Below, piece after piece: positions 7,175 through 14,513 of a stretch of DNA of 17,683 nucleotides. The DNA comes from Actinomycetes bacterium (GTDB lineage: Bacteria > Actinomycetota > Actinomycetes > Mycobacteriales > Mycobacteriaceae), in assembly GCA_023415515.1 (NCBI GenBank), contig JAEZKH010000011.1, forward strand, positions 1 to 17,683, written 5' to 3'. The position numbers and the translations under genes are program-made. The notes under the pieces are model-generated. The model did not search any database, had not been told where the DNA came from, and saw only the letters and a list, made by a program, of their open reading frames with translations. How positions within the stretch are numbered: position 1 is the stretch's first letter; each line of letters starts with the position of its first letter.

Positions 7175-8202
7175 TGCGGCTCGCCGATGAGACTCGTTGG
7201 ACGCGGAGGCTTCTCGAACACACGGGGTAAGACGATGTCCAGCAGCCAGCGAATCCTTGCGACAGCCTCCTTGATGGAGGGCAACGGGTGGTCTTCAATC
7301 ACCGCCACACTGCTGTTGTGCCCATCTGTGGCGTAGATGCGTTTCTGGTCCGGGCTGAGAGCCACACCTGATACCGAGTCAGCGATTGTCACCGTCTCGA
7401 CAACGCTGTTCGTGGCTGTGGCGATCACCGACAGCACACCCCCGTTGCTGACATAGACATGGCGGCCGTCCTGACTGAAGGATGCGCCCAGAGGCACACC
7501 TGCCATCGGTATGGTCGCCGATATTGCCTTGCTGGCCGTATCGCACACGTACAGCGTTCCTGTGTCGTCATTCAGTTGGCCGGCACCGATATACGCGTGT
7601 GCGCTATCCGGACTGACAGCGATCATCCACGGCTGTTCGGCCAACGGAATTCTCGCGGTCACCAGGTTGGTTGCAGTGTCGACAACGATCACCTGACGAG
7701 TGTCGCCGCTGCTGACGTACAGGTGAGAACCGTTGGGGCTGACCGCGAGCCAGTAGTCCACCGAGTCGACATCGATTGTCGCGGACACACTGGCGCTGGC
7801 CAGGTCGATGACTTTGACCGAATGGTTTTCTCGGCATCCGACATACAGGCGGGTCCCATTCGGGTGGATGGCCAGACCCAGCGGATTATCCTCGATCAAG
7901 ATGTTTGCGATTAGTTTGTTTGTGACGGTATCGATTACCCGTACGGCGCCGACAGGTGAAGCGGCGGCCGGGCCGTTGTTCAGCGGCGTGGCAACGTAGA
8001 GTTTGGTCCCGCTCGGGTGGATCGCCATCCCGGCGGTGGTGACCGCCACCCGAACAACGCCAATCGTCTTCTTGGTGCTGGTGTCGATTACCGACACCGT
8101 GCCGGATTCGTTGCTGCACGCGTAGGCGCGCGCGCCGTCGGGGTGCAGAGCGATGAATTGCGCCCGATCGTCTATGGGGATGCTGGCGATGACCCGCCTC
8201 AT
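7171..8202 (-). CDS. YVTN/NHL-type seven-bladed beta-propeller protein, copy 1
   Basis: The 343-aa protein has seven propeller repeats, such as PDGARAYACSNESGTVSVID, PNGTRLYVGCRENHSVKVID, PNGSHLYVSSGDTRQVIVVD and PDQKRIYATDGHNSSVAVIE. The start at ATG 8202 is preferred over the in-frame ATG at 8226 for two reasons. MRRVIASIPIDD then aligns with the first residues of copy 2 (MNYEILQTIPMP). It also overlaps the stop of a leader ORF (ATGA) that has a strong ribosome site, matching the other junctions of this operon. Beginning at 8226 would add MSYSETTP. No signal peptide is visible. The C-terminal tail (LLDIVLPRVFEKPPRPTSL...) carries the same LLDxV...PPRP pattern as copy 2. The role is presumably a binding scaffold; the partner is unknown. 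Confidence 0.85.
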   Translation of the reverse strand: MRRVIASIPIDDRAQFIALHPDGARAYACSNESGTVSVIDTSTKKTIGVVRVAVTTAGMAIHPSGTKLYVATPLNNGPAAASPVGAVRVIDTVTNKLIANILIEDNPLGLAIHPNGTRLYVGCRENHSVKVIDLASASVSATIDVDSVDYWLAVSPNGSHLYVSSGDTRQVIVVDTATNLVTARIPLAEQPWMIAVSPDSAHAYIGAGQLNDDTGTLYVCDTASKAISATIPMAGVPLGASFSQDGRHVYVSNGGVLSVIATATNSVVETVTIADSVSGVALSPDQKRIYATDGHNSSVAVIEDHPLPSIKEAVARIRWLLDIVLPRVFEKPPRPTSLIGEPQ

Positions 8203-8309
8203 CGGGGTCGTCTCCGAATAAGACATTCAACCGATCGACGACATGCCTGGTCATGACCTTCGGCCGCCAGGGCGACAATCCCGCAGTGCGGAGCCGGCGA
8301 CGCGTCCAT
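8199..8309 (-). CDS. 36-codon leader ORF of the propeller operon
   Basis: This short ORF has the best ribosome site of the region (GAGGAGGG, 6 nt before ATG 8309). It runs MDASPAPHCGIVALAAEGHD... ending RRRPR, and its TGA overlaps the ATG of propeller 1 at 8202 (CGATGAGG). I do not recognise the peptide. It could be a true small protein or a leader whose translation delivers ribosomes to a propeller gene that has no good Shine-Dalgarno of its own. It is the first gene of the minus-strand operon. Confidence 0.5.
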   Translation of the reverse strand: MDASPAPHCGIVALAAEGHDQACRRSVECLIRRRPR

Positions 8310-8461
8310 GAATTTCCCTCCTCGTCATCGAATAACGTGATTGTCGTGAAGGCGCGATGCCCACGCGTCAGTAGTGCGGTACTTAATTTCGGTGGCCGAG
8401 CTACTTCACTCCGTGACGTTCGTCGACGCTAAATGTCAGACCCTTCTGCTTTCATGAGGTT
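8310..8461. promoter_or_regulatory. Divergent intergenic region between the propeller operon and the DUF222 gene
   Basis: This 152-bp gap must hold the promoters of both the minus-strand operon and the plus-strand endonuclease gene. The minus-strand ribosome site is at 8316-8323. I see two direct CGTGA copies 9 bp apart (8336 and 8345) and a CGTCGACG palindrome (8421-8428), but no convincing -35/-10 pair on either strand. The promoters may be of a non-housekeeping sigma type. Confidence 0.4.
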
Positions 8462-9751
8462 GTGGTTGCACCGCTACCGTCGTTCGTTCCGTCGCCGCCT
8501 CGGGAGGCGCGGCTGACGTCGTTGTTCGACGAGTTGGCGGAGTTGACCGGGCAGCGCAACGCCGTGGATGCCCGCATCGTCGACATCGTCGCCGAGATCG
8601 ACCGCGACGGGTTGTGGAGTACCACCGGGTGCCGTTCGGTGTCGGCGCTGGTGGCCTGGAAGACCGGCACCTCGACGACCAACGCCAACACCATCGCCAC
8701 CGTCGCCCACCGACTCGCGCAGTTCCCGCGATGCGCCTCGGCGATGGCTGAGGGTCGGTTGTCGTTGGATCAGCTCGGGGTGATCGCCGCCCGCGCCGCC
8801 GACGGGTCCGACAAGCATTATGAGCAGTTGGCGCGCAATGCCTCGGTCACCCAGCTGCGTACCGCGGTCAAACTCGAACCCCGCCCCGAGCCTGCGCCGC
8901 GGCCGGCACCTGAGCCGTCGATCAGCAAGAGCAGCGACGAGCACGGCACCTACTGGCGCATCCGGCTGGGTGTCTTGGATGCCGCGACGTTCGACGCCGC
9001 GCTGAAGTCCCACCGCGACAAGCTGATCGCCGAATGGCGGCGCAACCGCGAGCGGGCCGCTGACGAGGACCCCTACGCCGACGCCGACCCTAACGCTCCG
9101 CGGATGACCGACCTGCCCGCGCCGATGCCGAGCACCCTGGATGCGTTCGTCACCCTCATCGAAGCCGGGTGGGACGCCGACGTCGCCGCCCGCCCGCACG
9201 GTCAGCACACCACCGTGATCGCCCACGTCGATGTCGACACCCACATCGGCGCGCTGCACCTGGGACCGCTGCTCTCTGATGCCGACCGGCAGTACCTGAG
9301 CTGTGATGCGACCTGTGAGGTGTGGTTTAACCGTCACGGCCAACCCATCGGCGCCGCACGCGCCACCCGCATCATCAACCGCCGGCTGCGCCGCGCGCTG
9401 GAACATCGCCACCCCACCTGCGTGGTGCCCGGCTGCGGGGCCACCCGCGGGCTGCACGCCCACCACATCCGGCACTGGGAAGACGGCGGGGCCACCGACC
9501 TGGACAACCTGGTGCTGGTCTGCCCCTACCACCACCGCCTACACCACCAAGGCCGCATCACCATCACCGGACCCGCAAACACCCTGCGCATCACCGACCA
9601 CAACGGCAACATCCTCACCCACGGCTCCCTGGCCAGACCCCCCACCAAACCCCCACCGGCGGTGCCGCCCTGGCGCGGCACCAGCGGCGAACGCTGCCAC
9701 TGGTGGTGGTATGACCCCTACGAACCCCAACCACCACCGAGCAACAACTAG
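8462..9751 (+). CDS. DUF222 / HNH endonuclease domain protein (13E12 repeat family)
   Basis: The 429-aa protein has the two-part layout of the 13E12 family: a helical DUF222 region (about 18-290, with LFDELAELTGQRNAVDARIVDIV near the start) and a C-terminal HNH nuclease module. The module shows CVVPGC (320-325), LHAHHIRHWEDGG (331-343), DLDNLVLVCPYHH (346-358) and HHQGRI. The paired Cys and the HH...N...H residues of the HNH metal site are all present, so the nuclease looks intact. A Pro- and His-rich tail follows. These genes occur in many copies per mycobacterial genome, and in M. tuberculosis the REP13E12 copies serve as integration sites for the phiRv1 prophage; their cellular role is not established. 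The GTG start is the best in-frame choice, but its ribosome site (AGG only 2 nt away) is poor. The gene is divergent from the propeller operon. Confidence 0.9.
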   Translation: MVAPLPSFVPSPPREARLTSLFDELAELTGQRNAVDARIVDIVAEIDRDGLWSTTGCRSVSALVAWKTGTSTTNANTIATVAHRLAQFPRCASAMAEGRLSLDQLGVIAARAADGSDKHYEQLARNASVTQLRTAVKLEPRPEPAPRPAPEPSISKSSDEHGTYWRIRLGVLDAATFDAALKSHRDKLIAEWRRNRERAADEDPYADADPNAPRMTDLPAPMPSTLDAFVTLIEAGWDADVAARPHGQHTTVIAHVDVDTHIGALHLGPLLSDADRQYLSCDATCEVWFNRHGQPIGAARATRIINRRLRRALEHRHPTCVVPGCGATRGLHAHHIRHWEDGGATDLDNLVLVCPYHHRLHHQGRITITGPANTLRITDHNGNILTHGSLARPPTKPPPAVPPWRGTSGERCHWWWYDPYEPQPPPSNN

Positions 9752-9801
9752 GCCGACCATTTGAGACGCGCTCATCCGTGGGCGCTGCCGAAACTTCAAC
9801 T

Positions 9802-9820
9802 TCCAACGAGCCGAGTTGGA
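9802..9820 (+). terminator. Short hairpin after the DUF222 gene
   Basis: TCCAAC-GAGCCGA-GTTGGA forms a perfect 6-bp stem with a 7-nt loop, 50 bp after the DUF222 stop. There is no T-run. It is a weak terminator candidate. Confidence 0.25.
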
Positions 9821-9927
9821 TGCATTGGGTTTGCGTTTCACTGCAACGAGATCCGGCTCGCTATGTCGTCCTTCGAATACTCCGCCGCGGACATACCGCC
9901 GCGCTCACGCAGCGCCATTTCACCGCC

Positions 9928-9981
9928 AGCAGACGCAAAAGCAACCGACGCGCTGTCGCGACACGCACTCTTGCGTCTGCT
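9928..9981. terminator. Long inverted repeat in the convergent gap, possible bidirectional terminator
   Basis: AGCAGACGCAA (9928-9938) and TTGCGTCTGCT (9971-9981) form a perfect 11-bp inverted repeat. The 32-nt loop contains a smaller CGCG-CTGT-CGCG hairpin. It lies between two convergent genes, 15 bp before the end of the acyl-CoA dehydrogenase gene, where a terminator for the minus-strand xyl operon and the plus-strand DUF222 gene would be expected. The rest of the 9752-9996 gap shows no gene-like frame. Confidence 0.45.
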
Positions 9982-9996
9982 CGCCGGGTAACCGAG

Positions 9997-11280
9997 TCAG
10001 CGGCGGTTGCGGAAGTACTGCTTGTACGCCTCGGCGGACTGGCGCAACCCGGGGTCGGCCTCGAACTTCGGCTCGAACTTCGCCCACGCCGCTTCGCGTT
10101 TCGCCGGCAGGTACTCCGTCGGCCAGTACGGATGCGTCTGCGGTGAATAGTCGCGCAGCACCCGCCGCGCGACGGTGGCCTTGTGCACCTCGTCGGCGCC
10201 GTCGGCCAGCCCCATCGTCGGCGCGCCCGCGTACATGGCCTGCAGCGGCGTGAGATCCGTCGTGCCGAGCGAACCGAGGATGTGCAGGGCGTTGAACGAC
10301 ACCTCGCGCAGCACCTTGGCCATCGTGAATTTGACCGTCGCGATATCCGTGCGCGCCTCTTTGGTGCTCGAATTGTCGATCTTCCAAGCGGTTTCGAGCA
10401 CCAGCAACCGCAGCATGCGAATCGCGGCATACGAGTCGGCGATCTTCTCCTGCACCATCTGATGTTCGGCGATGATCTTCCCGTGCGATTCGCGGGACAA
10501 CGCACGCTCGCACATCATGTCGAACGCCAGCTTGCACTGCGCGATCGTGCGCATCGCGTGGTGAATCCGTCCCCCGCCGAGTCTGCGCTGCGCCAACGTC
10601 TTGGCACCGTCTTCCGGGCCCAGCAGATGGTCGAGGGGCACCCGCACGTCGCGATAGATGATGTGGTTGTGGTTGCGGGGTTCGGGCTGGATCTCCACCC
10701 CCGGCGTCTTGCGCGGCACCACGAACATCCCGTTGGTGCACATCACGAACAGGATGTCGGCGACGCGACCCGCTGAGGTGAACCACTTCTCGCCGTTGAT
10801 CACCCATTCGTCGCCGTCGCGTACCGCGGTCGTCTTGAACAGGTTGGGGTCCGACCCGCCCTGCGGTTCGGTCATCGAATACGCCGAGAACATGTCCTGG
10901 TTCAGCAGCGGCTCCAACCACCGCTTCTTCTGCTCCTCGGTGCCGAACGCGGCGAGCATCTCCATGTTCCCGGTGTCGGGCGCCGCGGCGCCGAACATCT
11001 GCGGGGCACCCTGATAGCGGCCGATGATCTCGTTGAGCAGCGCCAGCTTCAACTGGCCGAACCCCGGGCCACCCAACTCCTCATCCAGGAACAGCGCCCA
11101 CAACCCCTGGCCCTTGATCTGGCGCTGCAAGTCCCTGACGTACGCCTTGACCCGCGGGTCCGGGGAGCGGACCGCGTACGGGAAGACGAACTCGAGCGGC
11201 TCGACCTCCTCCCTGCAGAACGTCTCCACCCAGTCGAGCTTTTCCTGGAATTCCGGTTCGGTCGAGAAGTCCCACGCCAT
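9997..11280 (-). CDS. Acyl-CoA dehydrogenase, ACAD10/11-like
   Basis: The 427-aa flavoprotein would catalyse FAD-dependent alpha,beta-dehydrogenation of an acyl-CoA. It has the three-part fold: N-terminal helices with GLWALFLDEELGGPGFGQ (59-76), the FAD/substrate barrel with YSMTEPQGGSDPNLFKTTA (134-152) and WVINGEKWFTS (159-169), and the C-terminal helical bundle. Near the end LADGADEVHKATVAR (358-372) places D360 where MCAD has its catalytic Glu, in the ADGxDEVH form typical of ACAD10/11-like enzymes. The stretch between KWFTSAGRVADILFVM and VVPRKTPGV is shorter than usual. The ATG at 11280 starts 26 bp after the xylH stop, so the gene is probably co-transcribed with the sugar operon; I see no strong Shine-Dalgarno. 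Its link to sugar uptake is unexplained, and the acyl substrate cannot be told. Confidence 0.9.
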   Translation of the reverse strand: MAWDFSTEPEFQEKLDWVETFCREEVEPLEFVFPYAVRSPDPRVKAYVRDLQRQIKGQGLWALFLDEELGGPGFGQLKLALLNEIIGRYQGAPQMFGAAAPDTGNMEMLAAFGTEEQKKRWLEPLLNQDMFSAYSMTEPQGGSDPNLFKTTAVRDGDEWVINGEKWFTSAGRVADILFVMCTNGMFVVPRKTPGVEIQPEPRNHNHIIYRDVRVPLDHLLGPEDGAKTLAQRRLGGGRIHHAMRTIAQCKLAFDMMCERALSRESHGKIIAEHQMVQEKIADSYAAIRMLRLLVLETAWKIDNSSTKEARTDIATVKFTMAKVLREVSFNALHILGSLGTTDLTPLQAMYAGAPTMGLADGADEVHKATVARRVLRDYSPQTHPYWPTEYLPAKREAAWAKFEPKFEADPGLRQSAEAYKQYFRNRR

Positions 11281-11306
11281 GTGTACGGATTCTGCCCGAA
11301 CCGCGG

Positions 11307-12566
11307 TCAGCTCAGACCGGAGGCCGACCGGCGCCGCCGGGAGATCGCGTCCACACTGGCCGCCAGTAGCAGCACGCCCCCGGTGACCAGGAAGTTGATG
11401 TAGGACGACTGGTTGAGCAATCCGAGACCGTTGGCGATGGTTGCGACGACGACGCCGCCGATCACGGCGTCCAGCGCGCGACCGCGTCCGCCGAACAGGC
11501 TGGTGCCTCCGATCACCGCGGCGCCGACGGCATAGAGCAGCGTGTTGCCCGCACCCGACGAGGCCGACACCTTCCCGCCGTAGGACGCGGCGATGATTCC
11601 GCTCAGCGCCGCCAGCGACGAACACACCACAAACGCGGAGACCTTGATGCGGCCGACGGCGATGCCTGCGCGCCGCGCGGCCTCCTTGTTGCCGCCGACC
11701 GCGTAGATGTGCCTGCCATAGGAGGTCCGATTCAGCACGAAGGTGAGCACGATGAGAAGAAGACCCACCACCGGCAGAACGTAAGGGACACCGCGGATTT
11801 CGATGCTCGGATTGACGCTCCGGTTCAGGTTGAGCAGGTAGGTCACACCGAGGACGACGGCCGCGACCGCAGCCACCCGCGCCGCAACCACCGCGGTCGG
11901 TGGATGAGCGAGGCCGCGACTGATCCTGCCCCGTTGGCGGTAGCCCTCCAGCACGCCGTAGCCGCCCGCAACCAGCACCGCGCACACCCACCCGGTCGTC
12001 GGCGGCAGGTTGGCGATGGTGAGGCCGCGGATGACGGGATCGTCCACCCGCACCGATCCGCCCTCCCCGATCAGCCTCAGCGTCACACCTTGCAGGCCCA
12101 GGAAGAAGCCAAGCGTCACAACGAAAGACGGAATCCCGAGTTTGGCGCACAGCAGGCCGATCAACAACCCGATGACCGCACCGCAGGCGACGCCGGCGGC
12201 GACCGCCACCCACCACGGCAATCCGCTCGACACGATCATCAGCGCCATCACGCACGCCGAGACGCCACCGGCCACCCCGGCGGACAGGTCGATGTCGCCG
12301 AGAAGCAGGACGAACACCAGGCCCATCGCCAGCACGCAGATCGAGCCGGCCTGGGTGATCAGGTTGGCGAGGTTCAGAGCCGACATGAACCGGTCGTTGG
12401 CCAGGCCGAACACGATGAACAGCACGACCAGTCCGAGCACCGCGGGCAGCGAGCCCATGTCGCCGCCGCGGACCCGGCGGCCATAGCTGCGCAGCGCGTC
12501 GACGAAGGTGTCGTCGCTGCGGGAGTCGACGGCGAAATCGGCGTCCGCCAGGTTCACAGTGGCCAT
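11307..12566 (-). CDS. xylH: Sugar ABC transporter permease XylH (CUT2 family)
   Basis: The 419-aa polytopic inner-membrane protein is the channel subunit of the pentose importer. It shows about ten hydrophobic segments and the family blocks GDIDLSAGVAGGVSACVMAL, GIPSFVVTLGFFLGLQG, GRHIYAVGGNKEAARRAGI (the cytoplasmic coupling region) and AVGAAVIGGTSLFGGRGR. An extra central hydrophilic and membrane stretch (roughly 205-270, with YRQRGRISRGLAHPP) is typical of XylH and not of RbsC. The ATG at 12566 has GGAGG 10 nt upstream and lies 25 bp after the xylG stop; the frame is open further upstream, but those codons overlap xylG. It works with XylF and XylG. Confidence 0.9.
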   Translation of the reverse strand: MATVNLADADFAVDSRSDDTFVDALRSYGRRVRGGDMGSLPAVLGLVVLFIVFGLANDRFMSALNLANLITQAGSICVLAMGLVFVLLLGDIDLSAGVAGGVSACVMALMIVSSGLPWWVAVAAGVACGAVIGLLIGLLCAKLGIPSFVVTLGFFLGLQGVTLRLIGEGGSVRVDDPVIRGLTIANLPPTTGWVCAVLVAGGYGVLEGYRQRGRISRGLAHPPTAVVAARVAAVAAVVLGVTYLLNLNRSVNPSIEIRGVPYVLPVVGLLLIVLTFVLNRTSYGRHIYAVGGNKEAARRAGIAVGRIKVSAFVVCSSLAALSGIIAASYGGKVSASSGAGNTLLYAVGAAVIGGTSLFGGRGRALDAVIGGVVVATIANGLGLLNQSSYINFLVTGGVLLLAASVDAISRRRRSASGLS

Positions 12567-12591
12567 GCTCGGCTGTCCTCCACGTTCGGCA

Positions 12592-13371
12592 TCACATCGA
12601 CTCGGCCGCCGCGGCGGGCGCAAGGCCCAGGCTGCCGGACCGCCCCGCGGTGATGAGCTCGACGATCTGGCTGTGGGTGACCTCCGATGCCTTCACCTCG
12701 GCGGCCACCCGGCCCAGATACAGCACACACACCCGGTCGGCGACCTCGAACACGTCGGCCATGTTGTGCGAGATGAACACCACCCCGAGGCCCTGATCGG
12801 CCAGCCTGCGGACCAGATCGAGGACCTGGCGGGTCTGGGCGACGCCGAGCGCCGCGGTCGGCTCGTCGAGCAGCACCACCTTCGAGTTCCAGAGCACCGA
12901 CTTGGCGATCGCCACCGTCTGGCGCTGTCCGCCCGACAGCGTGGACACCGGCGCGCGTACGGATTTGACCGTGCGCACCGAAAGCGACGACAGCGCCTCG
13001 CGCGCCATCGACTCCATCGTGGCCTCGTCCAGCATGCCGTGGCGTTTGATCTCCCTGCCGAGGAACATGTTCGAGACGATGTCCAGGTTGTCGCACAGCG
13101 CCAGATCCTGGTACACCACCTCAACCCCAAGGGCGGCAACATCATTGGGCCCATCGACGTCGACCTGGCGGCCCTCGAACAGATAGCGTCCCGAGTCGAT
13201 CGGGTAGATCCCGGCGACCGCCTTCACCAACGTCGACTTGCCTGCGCCGTTGTCGCCGACCAGCGCCGTGACCTCACCCGGGTAGATCCGGAAGTCGACG
13301 TCGTGCAGCACATCCACGACGCCGAAACTCTTGTTGACACCTTGTAATTCCAGTATCGGCTGGTTCGCCAT
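12592..13371 (-). CDS. xylG: Sugar ABC transporter ATP-binding protein XylG, single-domain
   Basis: The 259-aa ATPase powers the xylose-type importer from the cytoplasmic face. Motifs are in order: Walker A GDNGAGKST (39-47), Q-loop Q88, signature LSGGQ (145-149), Walker B VVLLDEP (165-171), and the switch H202 in ISHNM. E. coli XylG carries two fused ATPase domains of about 500 aa in total; this one has a single domain and so should act as a homodimer, the form common in actinobacterial CUT2 systems. The ATG has GAGGG about 7 nt upstream and follows xylF by 24 bp. Confidence 0.93.
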   Translation of the reverse strand: MANQPILELQGVNKSFGVVDVLHDVDFRIYPGEVTALVGDNGAGKSTLVKAVAGIYPIDSGRYLFEGRQVDVDGPNDVAALGVEVVYQDLALCDNLDIVSNMFLGREIKRHGMLDEATMESMAREALSSLSVRTVKSVRAPVSTLSGGQRQTVAIAKSVLWNSKVVLLDEPTAALGVAQTRQVLDLVRRLADQGLGVVFISHNMADVFEVADRVCVLYLGRVAAEVKASEVTHSQIVELITAGRSGSLGLAPAAAAESM

Positions 13372-13395
13372 GACGATTCCCTCAGTGCGCGCCCG

Positions 13396-14475
13396 TCACA
13401 GACCCGCCGACGCACACATCGGCGCGAACCGACCCGCGCATACGTCCGACTTGGCCTGTCCACCATCGTCGAAGACCACGTTCACGTTGTCCTTGGTGAT
13501 CGACTTCGGGGTCAGCAGCACCGACGGCACGTCGCGGTTGCCGGTGTCGTCGCGACTGGTCGAATTGGTCTTGATCGCTTCACCTTTGGCCAGCGCGATC
13601 GCCGCATCGGCCAGTGCGCCCGCTTCCTCCTGCGCCGACTTGTACACCGTCATGCACTGGGTGCCCGCCAGGATGTTCTGCAGTCCCTCGACGGTGGCGT
13701 CCTGACCCGTCACCGGAACCCGACCGGCGCGGCCGTTCTTCTCCAGAATCGACACGACCGAACCCGCCAGCCCGTCGTTGGCGGCGTAGACGCCGTCGAC
13801 CTTTCCGTCGGCCGCGGTGTAGAGCTGCTCGAAGATCGTGACGGCGGCGTCGTTGTCCCAGTCCGGAACCGCCTGCTCGCCGACCACCTTGATGCTCGGG
13901 GTCTTGTCGACGACGGAATGCGCGCCGCCGGTGAACAGCGTCGCGTTGTTGTCTGTCGGAGATCCGTTGAGGAACACCACGTTCGCCGGTTTTCCTGCCA
14001 GGCAGTCCACCAGGCCCTGGCCCTGCAGTTCGCCGACCTTGGTGTTGTCGAAGGAGATGTAGGCGTCGGCCGACCCACCGAGGGTCAGGCGGTCGTAATC
14101 GAGGGTCTTGACCCCTTGGGTTGCGGCCTTCTGTTGGATCGCGGCGCCGCTGTCGGAGTCGAGGTTGACGATCGCCAGCACGGTGACGCCGTCGGCGATC
14201 ATCCCATCGGCGATGGTGGCCATCTTGTCGGCCGAACCTTCCGCGTTCTGAATCGAGTAGGCGATACCCGCCTTCTTGAACGCCTCCTCCAGCGCCGGAC
14301 GGTCTTTCGACTCCCAGCGAACCGACGACTTGGTGTCGGGCAGGATGACGCCGATCTTGCCGGAGTCGGATGCCGCGCCGTTGCCTCCGGCTTCGCCGCC
14401 ACCGCTGGAACACCCGGTGAGCGCGACACCTACGCCGATCACGACGGCGGCTGCCAGGCCGGTGGTTCGCATCAT
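13396..14475 (-). CDS. xylF: Xylose-type sugar-binding lipoprotein XylF
   Basis: The 359-aa extracytoplasmic receptor starts at the double ATG (MMRTTG) with GGAAGG 8 nt upstream. The N-terminus is a lipoprotein signal with the lipobox ALTGC (Cys22), then a Ser/Gly-rich linker. The mature part is a periplasmic-binding-protein type I fold: KIGVILPDTKSSVRWESKDR, ADGMIADGVTVLAIVNLDSD, KTLDYDRLTLGGSADAYIS, FDNTKVGELQGQGLVDCL and DGVYAANDGLAGSVVSIL. The YDR and SFDN blocks match xylose-binding XylF/ChvE-like proteins, so D-xylose or a related pentose is the likely ligand. It follows xylA by 38 bp. Confidence 0.93.
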   Translation of the reverse strand: MMRTTGLAAAVVIGVGVALTGCSSGGGEAGGNGAASDSGKIGVILPDTKSSVRWESKDRPALEEAFKKAGIAYSIQNAEGSADKMATIADGMIADGVTVLAIVNLDSDSGAAIQQKAATQGVKTLDYDRLTLGGSADAYISFDNTKVGELQGQGLVDCLAGKPANVVFLNGSPTDNNATLFTGGAHSVVDKTPSIKVVGEQAVPDWDNDAAVTIFEQLYTAADGKVDGVYAANDGLAGSVVSILEKNGRAGRVPVTGQDATVEGLQNILAGTQCMTVYKSAQEEAGALADAAIALAKGEAIKTNSTSRDDTGNRDVPSVLLTPKSITKDNVNVVFDDGGQAKSDVCAGRFAPMCASAGL

Positions 14476-14513
14476 CAACTGCGCCTTCCTTCTGAAGTGG
14501 TTGTCCGCGAGTG

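Noticed and set aside
8310..8461. Housekeeping promoter for the propeller operon or DUF222 gene
   Set aside because: A/T-rich hexamers such as TTATTC and TTAAGT occur, but no correctly spaced -35 could be paired with them.
8474..9535. 353-codon minus-strand frame opposite the DUF222 gene
   Set aside because: Gly/Val/Asp/Arg-rich low-complexity antisense frame; the HNH and DUF222 motifs on the plus strand explain the region.
11281..12255. Long in-frame upstream extension of the acyl-CoA dehydrogenase
   Set aside because: The extension reads through xylH in a wrong frame and is Arg/Gly-rich; the family N-terminus begins at MAWDFS (11280).
12508..13347. 279-codon plus-strand frame opposite xylG
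   Set aside because: His/Arg/Asp-rich shadow of the ATPase gene; all ABC motifs lie on the minus strand.
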